Source: Pseudomonadota bacterium (GTDB lineage Bacteria > Myxococcota_A > Polyangia > Polyangiales > Polyangiaceae). From it: a stretch of DNA of 7,963 nucleotides. The stretch spans positions 1-7,963 of the forward strand of contig JAEZYZ010000140.1 of assembly GCA_023418705.1 (NCBI GenBank). Direction: 5' to 3'. The notes under the pieces are model-generated. The model saw nothing but the letters and a program-made list of their open reading frames with translations. It was not told where the DNA came from and ran no database searches. A program made the translations under genes and the position numbers. Within the stretch, counting starts at the first letter, position 1. The number at the start of each line of letters is the position of its first letter. Positions 5,506 to 7,963 of this stretch are shown here, in pieces.

Positions 5506-6282
5506 TCAGCTGGCCTGTCGCTCGGGGTCGCCGTTGGTCCAGGCCTCGACCTCTTCGGTGGTCAGGCTGCCCGAGGGGAGCAGGCGCCCGTCGATGAGGC
5601 CCTGTTGGAGGTCCGGCAAGTACTGGTCACGAGAGAGCAAGGTGCCGTGGCAGACGTTGGACGTCGCGCGGCCGCCGGCACCGTCGAGTCGCCGCGCCAG
5701 CGTGCGCACGAGCCAGGTCGGGATTTCGTGCGCCTGGTCGGGGTAGATGAACTGAAACAAGACCAGGTGGCTCAGCAGCACCGGCCAGTGTTCGTCGAAG
5801 CGCTCGAGGAGCCGCCACCAGTCGATGGTGTCGGCCGTCGCGCGGAGCAGGTGAGCGACGTCGGCGCCGTCGAAACGCTCGCGCTCCATGATGAAGGACT
5901 TGACCCAGATCGTCTCTTCGATCGGGCAGACCCACACCGGCACGTCGAACAAGCTGGCCCGCGTCGCAAACTGGAACCAGGCGTTGTCCACCCGGCAGAC
6001 GCCGTTGGCCGAACCGAAGATGAGGTCGACGTAGTGCCTGTCGCAGTAGCTCTTGGCGAGCCAGTGCGAGAACACGAGCTCGCTCGGGTAGCCAGCGGCG
6101 CTGAGAGCGTTCATGCTCGACTCGAGGTCGCGGCGGCGAACGAACAGATCGAGGTCTTTGGTGTCCCGCTCGATGCCGGTGTAGACCTTGAGCGCGGCGG
6201 CGCCGCCGACGAGGAAGGGCACGCCCGCGCGTTGCAAAGCTTGCAGGGCGTGCCGATAAAACCGCGTTTGCGCTGGCGGCAT
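5506..6282 (-). CDS. Nucleotidyltransferase-fold protein, standalone
   Basis: A 258-residue protein from ATG 6282. A GTG at 6444 is in frame but would add an Arg/Pro-rich stretch with no conserved look. The N-terminal half shows a minimal nucleotidyltransferase core: FLVGGAAALKVYTGIERDTK (about 23-42) followed by DLDLFV, with G26-G27 and acidic D43 and D45 in the usual metal-binding pattern. YVDLIFG further on may supply the third acidic residue. EETIWVKSFIMERERFDGAD followed by VAHLLR is a helical motif seen in related proteins. The C-terminal half is helical and Trp-rich, for example TIDWWRLLERFDEHWPVLL. Related families include the AbiEii-type toxins and other DUF-class nucleotidyltransferases, some of which modify tRNA or proteins. 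No antitoxin, HEPN or AbiEi partner lies next to it, so I do not call a toxin-antitoxin system. It converges on the VKOR-like gene with 46 bp between stops. Confidence 0.8.
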   Translation of the reverse strand: MPPAQTRFYRHALQALQRAGVPFLVGGAAALKVYTGIERDTKDLDLFVRRRDLESSMNALSAAGYPSELVFSHWLAKSYCDRHYVDLIFGSANGVCRVDNAWFQFATRASLFDVPVWVCPIEETIWVKSFIMERERFDGADVAHLLRATADTIDWWRLLERFDEHWPVLLSHLVLFQFIYPDQAHEIPTWLVRTLARRLDGAGGRATSNVCHGTLLSRDQYLPDLQQGLIDGRLLPSGSLTTEEVEAWTNGDPERQAS

Positions 6283-6609
6283 GTGGAGCGGGTCCTGGTC
6301 TGGCCTCTGGTGTGGTGGGTCGGGGCGACCCGGAGGCGCTGAAAGGAGCGATACAAGCCGCGTGCCAGGCGTAGCTCTGAGCGAAAATCGCCGGAAGGCG
6401 CGATCGGCGTGCGGCGCTCGACGCTCGAGGGTGCGCTCGATCACGCAAACTTGCCCCGCCTCTGGTCAGCGGCGGGTTCGGGCGTCCGTCGACGCCAACG
6501 TGGGCAGCCGGCCCACACCTTGACCGCTCGCGCGCTCGAGGACGGCGCGCCGAGCGGCCCTCGCAAAGGCGCGCGCGCCGATGGGCGGCGGGTGTAGACT
6601 TGGGGTTCC
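6283..6609. other. Non-coding divergent intergenic region
   Basis: These 327 bp separate the divergent nucleotidyltransferase and zinc-ribbon genes and should contain both promoters. Open frames through it give only Arg/Ala/Gly-rich chains with no recognisable motif, and I consider them artefacts of high GC. Two GC-only palindromes stand out: ggcgcgcc at 6544-6551 and ggcgcgcgcgcc at 6568-6579. No RNA gene, convincing promoter box or repeat was recognised. Confidence 0.5.
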
Positions 6610-7683
6610 ATGCAGCTCGGGAAGGTCAAGAAGCGCACTTGTCCTCATTGTGGCGCGCCGCTTCAGCTCACCAAGGGTGTCAGCGACATCACCTGCCAGT
6701 ATTGCGGCACTGCGGTGCACGTCGAGTGGACGCGGCAGCGGCCGCCACGAGAGAAGGCCAAGCCGGACACCGTCTACGCTTCGCCTGGGATGGGCGTGGG
6801 CGCCGGCGTCCTGGTGGCGCTGTTCTCGCTGGCGCCGGTGGTGGTGTCCCTGGTGATGTTCGCCGGTCCCGCGCTGGGCGACCTGGCGGTGCGGTTCGGC
6901 GTTTCGAAGCTGGTCTTCCCCGTCTCGTGTGGCGTGAACGAGGCGGTACAAATCGTTGGGATCACCCACCACGGCACCGGCACGTTGATCACGGCGGACG
7001 TCAACTGCAGGCTCCTCATCCGCGACTCTCAGCTATCGGCGGACGTGGTGGTGGACGCCAAAAACCTGGCCAACATCACGATCGAGAACAGCACGATCGA
7101 GGGCGCGGACGTCGCCATTCAGGCCGGCATGAACACGCGCATCGCGGCCGGCGCCGGCAGCGTGCTGAGAGGGCGAGAAGCGGCCGTGGAGGCGAGCCAC
7201 AATCTACAGCTCTCGCTCGAGGGCGCGAGCCTCGAGGCTGAAGAGGCGGGGCTCAAATCCGGGGTGAACGCCAAGCTGAAGCTTTCGAAGAAGTCCAAGA
7301 TCGCCGGCAAGGAAGTCGGGGTGGACGGCGACACCAATTGCGAGATCGAGCTCGATGACTCGATCATCGAGGGCGGCGAGCGCGGGCTGCTCGCGGGCGT
7401 GAACGCCAAGGTCCGGCTGGAGGATGGAGCCAAGCTGAAGGGCGGGCGCAGCGCGCTGGAGGCGGGGACGAACCTCGACTTGAGCCTCCGGAATGCCGGC
7501 ATCGAGAGCGGCGGGGTAGCGGTGTGCGGCGAGCACAACGCCGAGATCCGTGCGCGCGGCTCGGTCATCCGTGCGCCGGAGGCGCTGCGGCTGCGGCGCG
7601 AGCCCAAGGTCTTCGAGCTCGAGGGCACGGAGCTCTCCGGACGCAAGCTCTTCAGCGCGTCGGGGTGTTCCGCCGGCTCGTAG
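6610..7683 (+). CDS. Membrane protein with N-terminal zinc ribbon and a C-terminal beta-helix-like repeat domain
   Basis: A 357-residue protein from ATG 6610, preceded by a weak ggggtt. Residues 11-33 form a zinc ribbon with two CxxC knuckles (CPHCG and CQYCG), as in zinc-ribbon domains at the start of many bacterial membrane proteins. A hydrophobic segment at about 62-93 (VGAGVLVALFSLAPVVVSLV and following) is a probable membrane span. Residues about 125-330 hold eight or nine repeats of 22-23 residues in the pattern GxNxxLxLxxxxxIxGxxxGLxA. Asn recurs at 132, 152, 175, 198, 220, 243, 265, 288 and 310. The hydrophobic/Asn spacing fits a right-handed parallel beta-helix with a stacked Asn ladder, and GITHHGTGTLI before the array may form its cap. 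Topology is inferred as zinc ribbon in the cytoplasm and helix outside. No catalytic residues of pectate-lyase-like enzymes are apparent, so binding or structural roles are as likely as enzymatic ones. I do not recognise a named family. Confidence 0.85.
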   Translation: MQLGKVKKRTCPHCGAPLQLTKGVSDITCQYCGTAVHVEWTRQRPPREKAKPDTVYASPGMGVGAGVLVALFSLAPVVVSLVMFAGPALGDLAVRFGVSKLVFPVSCGVNEAVQIVGITHHGTGTLITADVNCRLLIRDSQLSADVVVDAKNLANITIENSTIEGADVAIQAGMNTRIAAGAGSVLRGREAAVEASHNLQLSLEGASLEAEEAGLKSGVNAKLKLSKKSKIAGKEVGVDGDTNCEIELDDSIIEGGERGLLAGVNAKVRLEDGAKLKGGRSALEAGTNLDLSLRNAGIESGGVAVCGEHNAEIRARGSVIRAPEALRLRREPKVFELEGTELSGRKLFSASGCSAGS

Positions 7684-7696
7684 GTGGGGGGGCCAC

Positions 7697-7709
7697 GCGC
7701 TCCGAGCGC
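7697..7709. terminator. Small hairpin between convergent stops, weak terminator candidate
   Basis: gcgct (7697-7701) and agcgc (7705-7709) form a five-pair stem with a three-base loop in the 31-bp gap between the zinc-ribbon gene and the convergent Sua5-like gene. A run of G precedes it and no T-tract follows on either strand. The position is suggestive, but the structure is weak and could be chance in DNA this rich in GC. Confidence 0.25.
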
Positions 7710-7714
7710 ACGGC

Positions 7715-7963
7715 TCAGCGCCGCTTGCTGCCAGCGGCGGCGCGGCGCAGCCGATCCCGGATCGCCGCGCCGAGGCCCGCTTCGGCGGGGGGGCAAGCGA
7801 TCACGGCGTCGCAGCCGAGCGCGTCGGCGTCCCGCAGCGCCGCGTACAGCTGCCGCGCGAAACCCTCGGGCTCCGCAGGCAGGGTCCGCTGGAGGATCCC
7901 GGCGCCGAGGGGCAGGTCGCGGCTGCTGAGGAGCAGCACTTTGCGGCCCGCGCGCGCCCACCC
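7715..7963 (-). CDS. Sua5-type L-threonylcarbamoyladenylate synthase, C-terminal end (partial)
   Basis: The last 82 residues of a protein whose start lies beyond the right edge. It reads GRKVLLLSSRDLPLGAGILQ, then RTLPAEPEGFARQLYAALRD, ADALGCDAVIACPPAEAGLG and AAIRDRLRRAAAGSKRR. This matches the C-terminal domain of Sua5: a low-complexity link, then an LPxxPxxYAxxLYAALRxxD block, and the closing GLGxAIxDRLxRAA block. In full-length enzymes this domain follows the YrdC catalytic domain, which makes threonylcarbamoyl-AMP from threonine, bicarbonate and ATP for the universal t6A37 modification of ANN-decoding tRNAs in the cytoplasm. The shorter TsaC proteins lack this domain, so the Sua5 form is indicated. 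The YrdC part is not in the window, so the enzyme's activity cannot be judged. Confidence 0.72.
   Translation of the reverse strand, partial: GWARAGRKVLLLSSRDLPLGAGILQRTLPAEPEGFARQLYAALRDADALGCDAVIACPPAEAGLGAAIRDRLRRAAAGSKRR

Noticed and set aside
5506..6282. AbiE-type or MNT-HEPN toxin-antitoxin system
   Set aside because: Only the nucleotidyltransferase is present. The neighbours are a VKOR-like gene and a zinc-ribbon protein, with no HEPN, AbiEi or small antitoxin gene in the gaps.
5605..6342. Plus-strand open frame of 245 codons opposite the nucleotidyltransferase
   Set aside because: It is antisense to the nucleotidyltransferase core motifs, has no recognisable domain, and is explained by codon bias on the other strand.
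6593..6600. tgtagact just before the zinc-ribbon gene as a -10 box
   Set aside because: It lies too close to the start codon and has no -35-like hexamer at a suitable distance; the surrounding sequence is GC repeats.
7119..7961. Long minus-strand open frame of 280 codons opposite the zinc-ribbon gene
   Set aside because: Its product is Arg/Ala/Pro/Ser-rich with no motifs. It overlaps the well-supported beta-helix gene in antisense and runs through the Sua5 C-terminus in a different frame.

Overview
The window is GC-rich throughout, with codons that strongly favour G or C at the third position. It encodes several secreted or lipid-anchored proteins, including a fibro-slime lipoprotein with a Gly/Thr/Ser linker. 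This suggests a delta-proteobacterial lineage such as Myxococcota (Polyangia/Sorangium-like). That assignment is an inference from style and domain content; there is no rRNA or other marker gene here.

Layout, left to right. Bases 1-860 are poorly coding. They hold an 18-bp tandem repeat at the left edge, a possible minus-strand membrane-protein fragment through it, a decayed IS701/IS4-type transposase tail broken across three reading frames, and a second 18-bp tandem repeat. Bases 861-2763 carry a divergent pair of exported proteins: a CAP/SCP (YkwD-like) lipoprotein on the minus strand and an NlpC/P60-like cysteine peptidase on the plus strand. Next come a small Cys-rich lipoprotein of unknown function (+) and a convergent fibro-slime lipoprotein (-), separated by a nested inverted repeat that looks like a shared terminator. 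Bases 4961-5459 hold a four-helix vitamin K epoxide reductase (VKOR)-like membrane protein, interrupted by one extra base in a run of six G. It converges on a standalone nucleotidyltransferase (-). After a 327-bp non-coding gap, a zinc-ribbon/transmembrane/beta-helix-repeat protein (+) converges on the C-terminal end of a Sua5-type threonylcarbamoyl-AMP synthase (-) that runs off the right edge.

Most genes alternate in strand and face each other in convergent or divergent pairs, so there is no evident multigene operon. The theme is envelope and surface: two or three lipoproteins, one exported peptidase, a thiol-redox membrane protein and a membrane-anchored repeat protein. I see no CRISPR array, phage module, secretion cluster or biosynthetic cluster. 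The most unusual items are the zinc-ribbon/beta-helix protein with a regular Asn ladder, the CAP lipoprotein with a degenerate second CAP-like half, and the frameshifted VKOR.
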